Below are positions 46,244 to 55,888 of a stretch of DNA of 64,000 bases, piece after piece; position 1 is the stretch's first letter; each line of letters starts with the position of its first letter. Made by a program: the position numbers and the translations under genes. The stretch covers positions 682,001 to 746,000 of the forward strand of contig NZ_CP081862.1 of the NCBI RefSeq assembly GCF_019797765.1. The letters run 5' to 3'. The notes beneath the pieces were generated by a model. That model worked only from the letters and a program-made list of their open reading frames with translations. It was not told the origin of the DNA and ran no database searches. The DNA is from Cellulomonas sp. C5510 (GTDB lineage Bacteria; Actinomycetota; Actinomycetes; Actinomycetales; Cellulomonadaceae).

Positions 46244-47169
46244 GCACCGGATTCATCGAGAACACCGCGGGCCGCGGGGCCGCCGCCTACGCCAAGAAGC
46301 GCGCCCGGCGCGGCCGGCCCGTCCCGCAGCACGAGTCGTCCGGCCGCCGGCCCGGGTGGGTCACGTACGTGATCCTCACGGTCGTGTTCGTGGTGTCCGT
46401 CTTCCCGCTGTACGCCTCGGCGATGTACGGGTCGTCCACCACGCAGGAGATCGCGCGCGCCGTCGGCAACCTGCCCACGTGGTTCCCGACGCTCGTGCTG
46501 ATCGAGAACTTCGGCGAGGTGTTCAACGCCTCCCAGTTCAACTTCTGGATGGCGTTCCTCAACTCCGTCCTCGTGGCCGTCGCCGTCACGGCGTCGACGG
46601 TGTTCTTCTCGACGCTCGCCGGGTTCAGCTTCGCGAAGCTCACGTTCCGGGGGCGGCAGGCGCTGTACGTCACCGTCATCGCGACCATGGCGATCCCCGC
46701 GCAGGTCGGCACCATCCCGATGTTCATCATGATGAACGACTTCGGGTGGATCGACTCGCTGCTCGCCCTGACGGTCCCGACGCTCGTCACGGCGTTCGGC
46801 GTGTTCTGGATGACGCAGTACCTGCAGGAGGCGCTGCCGTTCGAGCTCGTCGAGGCCGCCCGCGTCGACGGCGCGTCGATGTTCCGCACGTTCTGGTCGA
46901 TCGCACTGCCGGCCGCCCGACCCGCCGCGGCGACGCTCGCGCTGTTCACGTTCGTCGGGTCGTGGAACAGCTTCTTCTGGCCGTCGGTGGTCATGCGGTC
47001 GCAGCTCACGATGCCGCTGGTGGTGCCGCAGCTCAAGGGGGCGTTCACCACCGACACCGGGCTGGTGATGTCCGGGGTGTTCCTCGTGGCGGCGCCGCTG
47101 CTCGTGGTGTTCGTCGTCGCGGGCAAGCAGCTGGTCTCCGGCGTCATGGCGGGGGCGGTCAAGGGCTGA
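46240..47169 (+). CDS. Sugar ABC transporter permease, MalG type
   Basis: 309 residues. A basic N-terminus is followed by six helices; EAA loop ELVEAARVDGASMFRTFWSI is at about residues 205-224. The C-terminal end is the typical VSGVMAGAVKG of MalG-type subunits. The GTG start lies in the 4-bp overlap with the MalF-type gene. It completes the importer of the GH39 operon. The 718-bp region 47170-47887 after it holds only repeats and no supported gene. Confidence 0.93.
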   Translation: MSTGFIENTAGRGAAAYAKKRARRGRPVPQHESSGRRPGWVTYVILTVVFVVSVFPLYASAMYGSSTTQEIARAVGNLPTWFPTLVLIENFGEVFNASQFNFWMAFLNSVLVAVAVTASTVFFSTLAGFSFAKLTFRGRQALYVTVIATMAIPAQVGTIPMFIMMNDFGWIDSLLALTVPTLVTAFGVFWMTQYLQEALPFELVEAARVDGASMFRTFWSIALPAARPAAATLALFTFVGSWNSFFWPSVVMRSQLTMPLVVPQLKGAFTTDTGLVMSGVFLVAAPLLVVFVVAGKQLVSGVMAGAVKG

Positions 47170-47237
47170 CGCCCGCCTCCGCGGCGGCGCGAGGTCGTCA
47201 CGTCGGGCCGAGGTCGTCAGCCCGGCGTGACGACCTC

Positions 47238-47330
47238 GGCCGCACCTGACGGCCTCGGGCCGCACCTGACGGCTTCGGCCGCACCTGACGGCTTCGGCCG
47301 CACCTGACGGCCTCGGGCCGCTGCCGACGG
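47238..47330 (+). repeat. 19-20-bp tandem repeats
   Basis: Four copies of GGCCGCACCTGACGGC(C/T)TC(G) at 47238-47257, 47258-47276, 47277-47295 and 47296-47315, then a truncated copy to 47330. Unit length alternates 20-19-19-20, so it is not a coding repeat. Non-coding, just downstream of the permease gene. Confidence 0.85.
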
Positions 47331-47579
47331 AACCGCGTGTCGGCGCGTCCGCGGGGTGCGGTGACACGCGGGGGCTCCGCGGCGTTAGGCTGCTCCCGAC
47401 GGCGACGCACCCACGGTGGTCCGCGTCGTGGTCCCGCGAGGCGTATGGCGGCGTGCCACCCCCGGGTGGCCGGTGGAGTCACTCCTGCCGGGGGCGCAGG
47501 CTCGGCCCTGACCGCGGCGCTCCGGCGCGTGCCGGGAGGTCCCGGTCGGCCGGCGGCGCGCACATGCACCACGGTGGCG

Positions 47580-47870
47580 TGCGGTGCCGGGTGTCCGGCC
47601 GGGTCCGGGCGCTCGGATCGTCCGGGGTTCCCGACGGTCGGGGTGCCGGGGCGGTCGGGTCGTCCCGGGCGGCCGGGTGGACCTGGGCGGCTGGATCGTC
47701 CCGGGCAGCCGGGTCGTCCTGGGCGGTCGGGTCGTCCTGGGCGGTCGGGGGTCCCGGGCGGTTCGGGGGTTCCGGCGGTGCGGGTGTCCGGGCGGTGTCC
47801 GTCCCGGGCGTCGCGGACGCGTGTGCTGCGCAGCCGTCGCGTGCCGCGCCGGCGTCGTCGCTGCGGTCGG
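47580..47870 (+). repeat. GC-rich degenerate repeat tract upstream of the SNF2 gene
   Basis: A G/C-rich tract of related units of the kind GGGCGGTCGGGTCGTCCT. An exact 18-bp tandem pair lies at 47711-47728 and 47729-47746. Open reading frames here on both strands are artefacts of the lack of A/T. Confidence 0.7.
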
Positions 47871-47887
47871 TCGTCGAAGGAGGAGAT

Positions 47888-50056
47888 GTGGCAGGAGCGG
47901 GCTCGGGTCGACGGCGGTCCGGTGGTGGGCGCTCCGCGTCCGGCGGTGGCGGTGCCGCCACCGCGCAGCGACGTCGTGCGCCGCGCCGCTCCGAGGAGGG
48001 GCTCATCCCCGTCCTCGCTGCCGCGGCCCGCGACGTCGACGGGATCGTCCGCCGACCCCCGACGCGCCCGGCCGTCCGCACCAAGTTCCAGGTCGTCGCG
48101 CTGCTGGTCCGCGAGGAGCGCGCCCGCGTGATGGGTGACGCCGAGCTGGGGCAGGCGCGCCGCACCGAGCAGCTCAAGCGCCTCGACGGCGTCGCGACGC
48201 TGCTCGCGAAGATCGCCGCCCGCGACACGTCCTTGCTGGCGCTGCTCGGCGACGACGCCCGGGTGTCCGAGGCCGCGCGCACCCTCAAGGCCACGATGAT
48301 GCGCGCCGGCGGCCTGGAGCCCCCGGAGGAGCCCGAGGAGCCCGCGCCCGTGCAGCCCGAGCCGGGCGCCGAGAAGCGCGTCGTGCCCCGCTCCGTGGTC
48401 GCCCGCCAGCTCGCGAACCCGTTCCTGGCCCCCGACTTCGAGGCCGCCGCCGAGCGGATGGCCGGCCGCCCGCGCCGCCTCGCCGGCTGGGAGCTGCTCG
48501 AGCCGCTGTTCCGGTCGTTCGAGCAGGCGCCCGCCGGTGCGCCCGCGTGCATGCCGCTGCCCGGCGGCCAGCTCGTCCAGGTGCCCGCGGGGCGTGAGCT
48601 CATGCCGCACCAGGCGCAGGTCGTCGCCGCGACCGCCGCCGGCCACCGCACGTACCTGCTGGCCGACGAGCCCGGCCTCGGCAAGACCGCCCAGGCGCTG
48701 CTGTCCGCCCGCGCAGCGGAGGCGTACCCGCTGCTCGTCGTCGTCCCCAACGTCGTCAAGACCAACTGGGCGCACGAGGTCCGCATGTGGACGCCCGAGC
48801 GGCAGCCCACCGTCGTGCACGGCGACGGCGAGGGCGTGAACGGCTTCGCGGACGTCGTGATCGTCAACTACGAGCTGCTGGACCGGCACGTCGGCTGGCT
48901 CGGCGACTTCGGGTTCCGCGGCATGGTGGTCGACGAGGCGCACTTCATCAAGAACAAGGGCTCGCAGCGCTCGCGGCACGTGCTCGCGCTGTCCCAGCGG
49001 ATCCGGGAGCGCGCGCCCCGCCCGCTGCTCATGGCGCTCACCGGCACGCCGCTCATCAACGACATCGAGGACTTCCGGGCGATCTGGCAGTACCTCGGCT
49101 GGATCGACGACGAGAAGCCGCTCGGTCGCCTCATGACCGCCCTGGAGGAGACCGGCCTGACGCCCGCCGACCGCGGGTTCTCCGCCGCCGCGCGCACTGC
49201 CGTCATCGACATGGGCATCGTCCGGCGTCGCAAGATCGACGTCGTCGCCGACATCCCCGCCCGCCGCGTCGCGGACCTGCCCGTCGAGCTGGACGGCGCG
49301 GTCGGCCGCTCCATCCGGGCCGCCGAGGAGGCGCTCACCCGCCGCATGGTCGAGCGGTACCACGCCGCGCTCGCCGCCCGCTCCGAGGTCTCCGACGGCC
49401 TCGACCGCGAGCTGGTGCGCCGCGTCGCCGCCACGGAGCTCAAGGACTCCAGCAGCAAGGGCGGCGGCGAGAACGTCTTCACGATGGTCCGCCGCATCGG
49501 CCAGGCGAAGGCCGGCCTGGCCGCCGACTACGCCGCCCAGCTCGCCCGCAACGTCGGCAAGGTCGTGTTCTTCGCCAAGCACGTCGACGTCATGGACACC
49601 GCCGAGCAGCTGTTCGCCGACCGCGGCATCCGGTACGCGTCGATCCGCGGCGACCAGACCCCGAAGGCCCGTGAGAAGAACGTCACCGCGTTCACCGACG
49701 ACCCCGAGGTGCAGATCGTCGTCTGCTCCCTCATGGCCGCCGGCGTCGGCCTCAACCTGCAGGTCGCGTCCAACATGGTGCTCGCCGAGCTCTCCTGGAC
49801 GGACGCGGAGCAGACCCAGGCCATCGACCGCATCCACCGCATCGGCCAGTCCGAGCCCGTCACCGCCTGGCGGATCATCGCCGCCCAGACCGTCGACGCG
49901 AAGATCGCCGAGCTCATCGACGCCAAGTCCGGGCTCGCGGCACGGGCGCTCGACGGTGCGGGGGAGCAGGAGGACGCCGGGGCGACCGACGTGCAGCTCG
50001 AGACGCTCGTGGGGCTGCTGACGGAGGCGCTGGAGGCGGAGGCCGCCCGGGGCTGA
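47888..50056 (+). CDS. SNF2-family DEAD/DEAH-like helicase
   Basis: 722 residues from GTG 47888, set by GAAGGAGGAG; the long upstream open frame is repeat sequence. A basic low-complexity leader (residues 1-35), a helical N-terminal region, then motif I DEPGLGKT (Lys266), Walker B VVDEAHFIKNKGSQ (DEAH at 349-352), TGTP motif III (ALTGTPLIND), and the C-terminal lobe with VVFFAKHVDVM, SLMAAGVGLNLQ and the arginine finger motif QAIDRIHRIGQ. Closest to SMARCAL1/HepA-like single-chain remodelers, ATP-driven DNA or nucleoprotein translocases. It is transcribed alone. No nuclease domain is visible. Confidence 0.9.
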   Translation: MAGAGSGRRRSGGGRSASGGGGAATAQRRRAPRRSEEGLIPVLAAAARDVDGIVRRPPTRPAVRTKFQVVALLVREERARVMGDAELGQARRTEQLKRLDGVATLLAKIAARDTSLLALLGDDARVSEAARTLKATMMRAGGLEPPEEPEEPAPVQPEPGAEKRVVPRSVVARQLANPFLAPDFEAAAERMAGRPRRLAGWELLEPLFRSFEQAPAGAPACMPLPGGQLVQVPAGRELMPHQAQVVAATAAGHRTYLLADEPGLGKTAQALLSARAAEAYPLLVVVPNVVKTNWAHEVRMWTPERQPTVVHGDGEGVNGFADVVIVNYELLDRHVGWLGDFGFRGMVVDEAHFIKNKGSQRSRHVLALSQRIRERAPRPLLMALTGTPLINDIEDFRAIWQYLGWIDDEKPLGRLMTALEETGLTPADRGFSAAARTAVIDMGIVRRRKIDVVADIPARRVADLPVELDGAVGRSIRAAEEALTRRMVERYHAALAARSEVSDGLDRELVRRVAATELKDSSSKGGGENVFTMVRRIGQAKAGLAADYAAQLARNVGKVVFFAKHVDVMDTAEQLFADRGIRYASIRGDQTPKAREKNVTAFTDDPEVQIVVCSLMAAGVGLNLQVASNMVLAELSWTDAEQTQAIDRIHRIGQSEPVTAWRIIAAQTVDAKIAELIDAKSGLAARALDGAGEQEDAGATDVQLETLVGLLTEALEAEAARG

Positions 50057-50134
50057 GCGACGGGACGGAGCGAGGTCGTCCCCAGGCCCGGTCGCGCTCT
50101 TGCGAATGTTTCGTTTCTCGCGCATCGTGTGCGT

Positions 50135-50647
50135 ATGAGCGCCGCCCTTGCCGCCAGGACCACGCTGCCACCCTCCGAGGGTGCCGAGGTCGAGTCGGTG
50201 AGGCTGCTCGCGCGCGCTCTCGAGCAGCCGACGGCCCGGCTCGTCGCCCCGGACGGGACCGCCGTCGACATCCCGTCCCCGGTGCACGACGTGCTCGTAC
50301 GGGTCGTCGAGGCGATGGAGGCCGGTCGGGCGATCACCGTCGCTCCCGTGGAGCAGCGGCTGACGACCTCCCAGGCGGCCGACTTCCTGGGCGTCTCCCG
50401 GCCCACGGTCGTGAAGCTCCTCGAGGAGGGTCGGATCCCGTTCGAGCGGGTCACTCGGCACCGCCGGGTGCGCCTCGACGACCTGCTCGCGTTCCGGGAC
50501 GACCGACGGCGCGAACAGCGCGCGCAGCTCGACGACATCACGCGCCAGGCGGTGGCCGACGGGCTCTACGACGCCGCCGCCTCCGACTACGAGAACGCCC
50601 TCCGTCGCGCTCGTGCGGGCGGGGGCGACGGCGCGAGCGACCGGTAG
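50135..50647 (+). CDS. PIN-associated HTH antitoxin-like protein
   Basis: 170 residues from ATG 50135. The centre has an excisionase-type helix-turn-helix, LTTSQAADFLGVSRPTVVKL, followed by EEGRIPFERVTRHRRVRLDD. This is the layout of antitoxins encoded just before PIN-domain toxins. The N-terminal part is helical. No Shine-Dalgarno sequence is obvious. Nine bases after its stop lies a 38-codon PIN remnant, so the toxin has been lost and the antitoxin may be an orphan. Confidence 0.78.
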   Translation: MSAALAARTTLPPSEGAEVESVRLLARALEQPTARLVAPDGTAVDIPSPVHDVLVRVVEAMEAGRAITVAPVEQRLTTSQAADFLGVSRPTVVKLLEEGRIPFERVTRHRRVRLDDLLAFRDDRRREQRAQLDDITRQAVADGLYDAAASDYENALRRARAGGGDGASDR

Positions 50648-50656
50648 CGGGGATCC

Positions 50657-50773
50657 GTGAGCTTCGGGGCGCTGCTCGACGCCTGCGTGCTCGTCCCCGC
50701 CTCGCTGGCCGACACGCTCCTTCGCGCGGCGGAGGCGGGGACGCTTCTCGCGCGCTGCCTGAGAGCGCTCTAG
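50657..50773 (+). pseudogene. Truncated PIN-domain toxin
   Basis: 38 codons from GTG 50657 to TAG 50773: MSFGALLDACVLVPASLADT followed by LLRAAEAGTLLARCLRAL. The start matches the first strand of PIN toxins, in which the Asp of LDACVL is a metal ligand. The rest of the domain (the other acidic residues) is missing, so it cannot be active. The stop comes just before the region that leads to the OLD-family gene, which suggests the insertion or a deletion removed the toxin body. Confidence 0.65.
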
Positions 50774-50973
50774 TGCTACGCCAACCGGGGGACCGCGAGG
50801 GGTGCTGCCCGCCCGCCATGCTTGCTGGCGCTAGCGTCGCTCGATAACGCGGAGTCCGGGCGTACTGGACGTGCTGGATGTTGGCCGGGGACCGTGAGCA
50901 GGTTCGGTGCGTCTGGTTCGGCATGCTGGCTCTAGACGGAGTCTCGGCGTGCCGCGGGAGCGAGGAGTGGTGG

Positions 50974-52839
50974 GTGCGTTACTCGCGGTTTCGGATCTCG
51001 AACTTTCGAGGCGTTCGCGACGCGACGCTCGACTTGATGGCGGCTGGGCCAGATTCGAGGATATCGACGCTCGTCGGGCTAAACGAGAGTGGAAAGACAA
51101 CGATCCTCGAAGCCATCGAGAGCTTCCTCCCAACACAGGATGGCGAGAACACGGAAGTCAGGCCCAATGAGCTGACCGGCTGGATACAGTCCGACCTTGA
51201 CGCCCTTGTCCCCATCTCCGAGCGAAGCAACTTCAACGGGAAGGTACAGATATCTGCGCGGGTGCGCCTAGAGCCTGATGACGTCGCTCACATAAAGAAG
51301 GCAGTTCAGAAGAGAACCGGATTCCGCGTCTCTTCCCTTCGCTCGGAGCTCGAAGTTACGGTGTCGCACTCGTTCAAGAATAGCCGATTCGTGGGCACAG
51401 CCACTGCATGGTCCTCGGTCCTGGGCGTGGGCTATAAGGCGAACGGCAGAGTCGAGCGAGATCTCGGGTCCTCTAGTGAGAACCTAGCATGGCGCGCTGC
51501 TGTTGGCGCCATCAGGGAGCGCTTGCCGCGGATCTGGTACTTTCCGAACTTCTTGTTCGAGTTTCCGAGGGTGATCACTCTGACTATTTCGCCCGACGAA
51601 ACCTCAACGAACAGGTTCTATCGTCAGCTCTTCCAAGACATCCTTGACGCGCTGGGTCGCGACTTGCGGCTCGATGAACACGTGGTCGCTCGCGCGCTGT
51701 CTCGCGAGTCTGGTGACCTCCAAAACCTGCGCCAGGTCTTGCTCGAAGTTAGCCGTGAGGTCACGAACTCGGTCGTAGCATCGTGGAGTCGCCTTTTCGA
51801 CCGCGGAGACGACCTTCAAGGCAAACGTGTTGTGGTTGACCTAGTCGATCCGCAGCGGGTCGGACCTGGTGAGGTGGCCGTCGAGTTCCTGCTGGAGGAT
51901 GCTGACGGCATGTTCGGCATACACGAGCGCTCTCTGGGTTTCCGGTGGTTCTTCGTGTATCTGCTTCTGACGCACTACCGTGGCAGGCGCAGGTCGGAGG
52001 AAAGCGAAATACTGTTCTTGTTTGACGAGCCAGCGTCGAACCTCCACTCAACCGCACAGGCTGCCCTTCTTGAGAGTCTGGGCAAACTGGCCGAGCATTC
52101 AAGCGTGATATTCACGACACATAGCCACCACTTGATAAATCCGGCATGGCTCTCCAGCGCGTTCGTCGTCGCCAACGACGGCGTGGATCCAAGAGTAATA
52201 ACGTCGAAGGTCGCGGCACGGCGAACAGACATTAGGGTCGAACCGCTCCAGCAGTTTGCTTCGCAACACCCGAATCGCACCCATTATTTTCAGCCGATTC
52301 TGGACGTGTTGCAGTATCGGCCGTCGGAACTCGAGCACATTCCCTCGGTGGTCATGACCGAGGGGAAGACTGACTATTACGCGCTGAGGTACTACTCGGA
52401 GGTCATCCGCGGCGCCAACGCCGTTGATCGCCTGAACATACTTCCAGGTACGGGATCGGGCTCACTTCTTCCGGTGATACAAATGTACCTGGCCTGGTCC
52501 AGGCCGTTTGTAGTATTGCTGGACAGTGACGCCGCCGGCGATCGTGCCCGCGAGAGGTATCTTCGGCAGTTGGGTCCGGCATTGGCAGGCGTGGTCGTCG
52601 ACCTGGCGTCGCTCTGTGGTGATAGTGCTGTTTCTGCGATGGAGTCGCTGTTCTCCACGGAGGACCGGCTGAAGGTTCAAAGGTCCGTCGATGCCGCGGC
52701 GACTCGATTCTCAAAGAAGACCTTCGCGCGAGGGATCGAGTATCTCTATGCGACTCGAACTGCCGTAGAACTCGACCCGCGGACGTGTGCGCGACTCGAT
52801 ACTGTGCTTTGCACGGTGCGAAGCCTGTTGAGCGGATAG
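50974..52839 (+). CDS. OLD-family ATPase/TOPRIM nuclease
   Basis: 621 residues from GTG 50974 with GAGGAG upstream; an upstream ATG 50923 is less likely. ABC-type ATPase with Walker A GLNESGKTT (residues 35-43), an LGFRWFFVYLLL signature region near 321, Walker B ILFLFDEP (Asp351, Glu352) and an H-loop FTTHSHHL. The C-terminal TOPRIM has Glu463 in VVMTEGKTDYYAL and the DxD Asp517/Asp519 in VVLLDSDAAGD. OLD proteins cleave DNA and take part in phage defence (as in P2 Old and Gabija GajA). No GajB-type helicase follows. A/T-ending codons are frequent, unlike both neighbours, so it looks acquired. Confidence 0.88.
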   Translation: MRYSRFRISNFRGVRDATLDLMAAGPDSRISTLVGLNESGKTTILEAIESFLPTQDGENTEVRPNELTGWIQSDLDALVPISERSNFNGKVQISARVRLEPDDVAHIKKAVQKRTGFRVSSLRSELEVTVSHSFKNSRFVGTATAWSSVLGVGYKANGRVERDLGSSSENLAWRAAVGAIRERLPRIWYFPNFLFEFPRVITLTISPDETSTNRFYRQLFQDILDALGRDLRLDEHVVARALSRESGDLQNLRQVLLEVSREVTNSVVASWSRLFDRGDDLQGKRVVVDLVDPQRVGPGEVAVEFLLEDADGMFGIHERSLGFRWFFVYLLLTHYRGRRRSEESEILFLFDEPASNLHSTAQAALLESLGKLAEHSSVIFTTHSHHLINPAWLSSAFVVANDGVDPRVITSKVAARRTDIRVEPLQQFASQHPNRTHYFQPILDVLQYRPSELEHIPSVVMTEGKTDYYALRYYSEVIRGANAVDRLNILPGTGSGSLLPVIQMYLAWSRPFVVLLDSDAAGDRARERYLRQLGPALAGVVVDLASLCGDSAVSAMESLFSTEDRLKVQRSVDAAATRFSKKTFARGIEYLYATRTAVELDPRTCARLDTVLCTVRSLLSG

Positions 52840-52979
52840 TGTCGTGAGACCGGACGATGCGGGTCACCGACGGGCGGGCGAGGTGTTGCCTGGCGCTGTC
52901 GGGCTGGCGGACATGACACGGTCCGTGAAGTGACGAGGCGCCGTTCGCTACCGCGTCCCCGCGCGTCGCCCCGCTGCGG

Positions 52980-54208
52980 GTGCGGATGGTCGGGCGGGAC
53001 CCGCTGGAGCGGCTGCGGACCGCGACGCCGCTGGAGCTGCTGTTCGACCTGACGTTCGTCATCGCGTTCGGGCGGACGGCGGAGGAACTCGCCGTCCTGG
53101 TCGCGGACGGGCACGTCGGCGCGGCGGTCACCGGGTTCGCGTTCGCGACGTTCGCCGTGTCCTGGGCGTGGATCAACTTCACGTGGTTCGCCTCGGCGTA
53201 CGACACCGACGACTGGCTGTTCCGGCTCACCACGATGGTCCAGATGGTCGGCGTGCTCATCCTGGCGCTGGGCGTCCCGCCGATGTTCGAGTCCCTCGCC
53301 GCGGGGGAGCACCTCGACGACCGGGTGCTCGTGCTCGGCTACGTCGTGATGCGCGTGCCGATGGTCCTGCAGTGGAGCCGCGCGGCGCTCGCCGATCCGG
53401 CTCGCCGGCCGAGCATCGCGGTGTTCATCGCGACCCTGCTCGCCGCGCAGGCCGGGTGGGTGGCGCTCGCGCTGGTCGACGTCCCGACGGTCACGGCGCT
53501 CGCCCTCGTCGTCCCGCTCATGGTGCTCGAGGCCGTCGGCCCGGTCGTCGCCGAGCGCGTGCACGGCGGCACCCCCTGGCACCCCACCACATCGCCGAGC
53601 GGTACGGGCTGGTCGTCATCATCGCCGTCGGCGAGGGGCTCACCGGCACGACGTTCGCGCTCGCCGCGATCCTCGAGGAGTCCGGCTGGACCGTCGAGAC
53701 CGCGCTGCTCGGGCTCGCCGGCGTGGCCCTGACGTTCGGCCTGTGGTGGGCGTACGACGTCATGCCGAGCGGTGCGCTCCTGGCCGCGCGCCGGCGGCGG
53801 TCGTTCGCGTGGGGGTACGGGCACATCGTGCTGTTCGGCTCGATCGTCGCGACCGGTGGCGGGCTGCACGCGGCGGCGTTCTCGCTGGAGGGCGCCAGCG
53901 CGCTGGGGCGGGTCGGGACGCTGCTCACGGTCGCCGTGCCCGTGACGGTCTACGTGGCGACGTTCACCGCGCTGTTCGGGGCGCTGAGCCGGGAACGCGG
54001 GCGCGTCCACCTCGGGCTCGCGTCGGCGTCGCTCGCCGTGGTGGTGGCGGCCGTGGCGCTGGTCGCCGCGGGGGCGCCGCTCGTGTGGGGGCTGCTCGTG
54101 CTGGCGCTCGTGCCGTGGGTGACGGTCGTCGGGCACGGGCTCGCTGGGCGGTGGGCGGCAGACAACCCCGCAGGGTGGGAAAGCGCGGAAGGCGACCCGC
54201 GCCGCTAG
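52980..54208 (-). other. Region of the ltrA-like gene, minus strand: no gene
   Basis: Open frames on the minus strand across this interval are shadows of the ltrA-like gene; no minus-strand feature is supported here. Confidence 0.6.
52980..54208 (+). pseudogene. ltrA: LtrA-like membrane protein with a frameshift
   Basis: The first part (RTATPLELLFDLTFVIAFGR onward) is the typical opening of the low-temperature-requirement A family, with multiple membrane helices. The frame breaks near 53585: GGTPWHP continues in another frame as HHIAERYGLVVIIAVGEGLT, the second family signature. One missing C in the run at 53582-53585 restores a chain of about 409 residues, the usual length. LtrA proteins are multi-pass membrane proteins of unclear function. 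Because this is a backbone gene and the break is in a homopolymer, sequencing error is likely. Confidence 0.8.
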
Positions 54209-54356
54209 TGGTGCCGTGCCGACGAACCGGCCGTGCACCTGACCGATTGGCCCCTCTTGCCCATTGGGGGCCGCGGCCCCAGATGCCACGTCGTGAGTCA
54301 CCTTCCCGGCACCTGTCCGGGCGGACGATCTAGCGTCCGGTGCCTGGGAGGTGCAC

Positions 54357-54656
54357 GTGAAGGGGGAGATGACCGCCGATGATGGTGAGCTGCGCGCGCT
54401 CGCGACGACGCTGAGCGGGTTGAGCGCCGAGGCGCGCGGGATCGACGCGTCCGACGCGGTCGCCGCTGCGGGGGCGGCCGTGCCCGGCTCGCACGTCGGG
54501 TCGATCTCCGCGCCCGTTGCGTCTGCGCTGGCACGAGTCGCCTGCGCGACGGCCGATCGGCTGATGGGGCTCGGAGATACCGCCCGAGCCAACGCCTCCG
54601 CCTACGTCCGAGCGGACGAGATCCCTGCGCACCTGTTCGACAGGCTCGGCCGTTGA
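54357..54656 (+). CDS. ESX-associated small helical protein (EspC/DUF2580-like)
   Basis: 99 residues from GTG 54357, 6 nt after GGGAGG; GTG 54351 lies too close to it. Two long helices (ELRALATTLSGLSAEARGID; VASALARVACATADRLMGLG) around a Gly/Ser turn, with an ANASAYVRADE end. This is the size and layout of small proteins that accompany WXG100-type substrates of type VII secretion. It has no WxG of its own. It overlaps the next gene by 4 bp (TTGA). Confidence 0.65.
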   Translation: MKGEMTADDGELRALATTLSGLSAEARGIDASDAVAAAGAAVPGSHVGSISAPVASALARVACATADRLMGLGDTARANASAYVRADEIPAHLFDRLGR

Positions 54657-55888
54657 GACCTTCACTCCCGACGCTCCGGCTCTGGCAGATGGACGGTCTC
54701 TGGTCTCACGCCGCTCGGTTGAGATCGTCGGCCGAGCGCCTGGAGCGCCTTGCGCACGATCTCGTACGCACCGTGGACGAGACGACGCCGAGCTGGTCCG
54801 GTGAGGCCGCCGAACGCGCCCGCGAGGCGGTCGCCGCGGAGCGGGCATCCATGCTGCGGGTGGTCGACCTCTGGACCTCGGCGGCAGGCGCGGTGGGGGC
54901 TGCAGCCACCCACATCGGAGACCTCCGGTCGCGGATCCTGCTGCTGGCCGACGGCGCGCCACGTGACGGCCTGCGGGTCGACGACGCCGGCGAGGTCACG
55001 GTCGCAGTCCCGATGCAGGACCTTGTCGGCTGGGCGCGGGCGCGGGTGCTCGCGCCGGTGTTCGAGCTCCAGATCTCAGGACTCCTCAGCGCGATCGACC
55101 GGGCCGACAGGGATGCGGCAGGTGCGCTCGCGGCTGCGGCAGGCGACGAGGTCGATGTGCTCACCCTCATGGCATCGGTGCCCGACGGGGACGGGATCGA
55201 TCTGACACAGCCCGGCCCAGACGGGTTCCGGATCGGAGCCCCGGATCGGCCCACGATCGACTGGGACGAGGACTACGTGTGGGGATCCGCGACTCCGACT
55301 GCGGGCGACTGGACGGCGGCGGCGCAGTGGCGGGCCAAGATGGCTGCCGCCCGCCTCGTCCGGGGCGATCTCGACGACGCGCTCGATGCGTACTCGCACT
55401 ACTGGAGCAACACCGGGGAGCTGTTCACGATCGACTACGACCGTGCGAGCCGGCAGGACGCAGGAATCGAAGCGAACGTCCGCGCGGAGATCGCACGTGC
55501 CGTCGCCGGGGCTGATCGCCTCGCCTCCGGTGGGGTGACAGAGTTCGCCATGACGGGAGGCGCGAGCGCGACGAGCTCCTACCCCGTCACCGAGAACTGG
55601 CAGAAGACCGTCGGTGGGTACCAGCAGTGGAGCAGCGCGGACGTCGTGGTGCACGCTGGGACAGTGAGCATGACCGTCACGGTGCACGCCGAGGACTACT
55701 ACAACTTCAACCGCGGTCAGGCGGACATCGCCAGCGGTGCGCCGGACGACGAGAACGGTCGGTTCACCGAGGTCGGGTGGGCGAGGCCGTTCCCCACGAC
55801 AGGCTCCTTGACGCGGACCGTCACGTGGCCGCTCGGGGCGCCGGGTGCCGCGACGACGGAACCGGCCCCGAACGGGGCCGACAGATGA
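54653..55888 (+). CDS. WXG-type secreted protein with an unknown C-terminal domain
   Basis: 411 residues from TTG 54653 in the TTGA overlap. The N-terminal helical hairpin carries the WxG turn Trp48-Ser-Gly50 (TPSWSGEAAERAREAV), as in WXG100/LXG proteins. The remaining 300 residues include TIDWDEDYVWGSATPTAGDW, a helical part, and a beta-rich end (VVVHAGTVSMTVTVHAEDYY; GRFTEVGWARPFPTTGSLTR). No known toxin catalytic motif is visible. It is followed with 4-bp overlap by a lipoprotein. It is probably exported by a type VII-like system encoded elsewhere. Confidence 0.7.
   Translation: MRPSLPTLRLWQMDGLWSHAARLRSSAERLERLAHDLVRTVDETTPSWSGEAAERAREAVAAERASMLRVVDLWTSAAGAVGAAATHIGDLRSRILLLADGAPRDGLRVDDAGEVTVAVPMQDLVGWARARVLAPVFELQISGLLSAIDRADRDAAGALAAAAGDEVDVLTLMASVPDGDGIDLTQPGPDGFRIGAPDRPTIDWDEDYVWGSATPTAGDWTAAAQWRAKMAAARLVRGDLDDALDAYSHYWSNTGELFTIDYDRASRQDAGIEANVRAEIARAVAGADRLASGGVTEFAMTGGASATSSYPVTENWQKTVGGYQQWSSADVVVHAGTVSMTVTVHAEDYYNFNRGQADIASGAPDDENGRFTEVGWARPFPTTGSLTRTVTWPLGAPGAATTEPAPNGADR

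Noticed and set aside
47238..47330. CRISPR array
   Set aside because: The units abut with no spacers and have 19-20-bp periodicity; no cas genes are nearby.
47198..50461. A 1087-codon open frame on the minus strand
   Set aside because: It is a shadow of the SNF2 helicase on the plus strand; composition is Arg/Gly/Asp-rich with no domain, and it is open because the DNA has few A/T stop codons.
50974..52839. Complete Gabija system
   Set aside because: The nuclease is OLD-like, but no UvrD-like GajB helicase follows; the next gene is ltrA-like.
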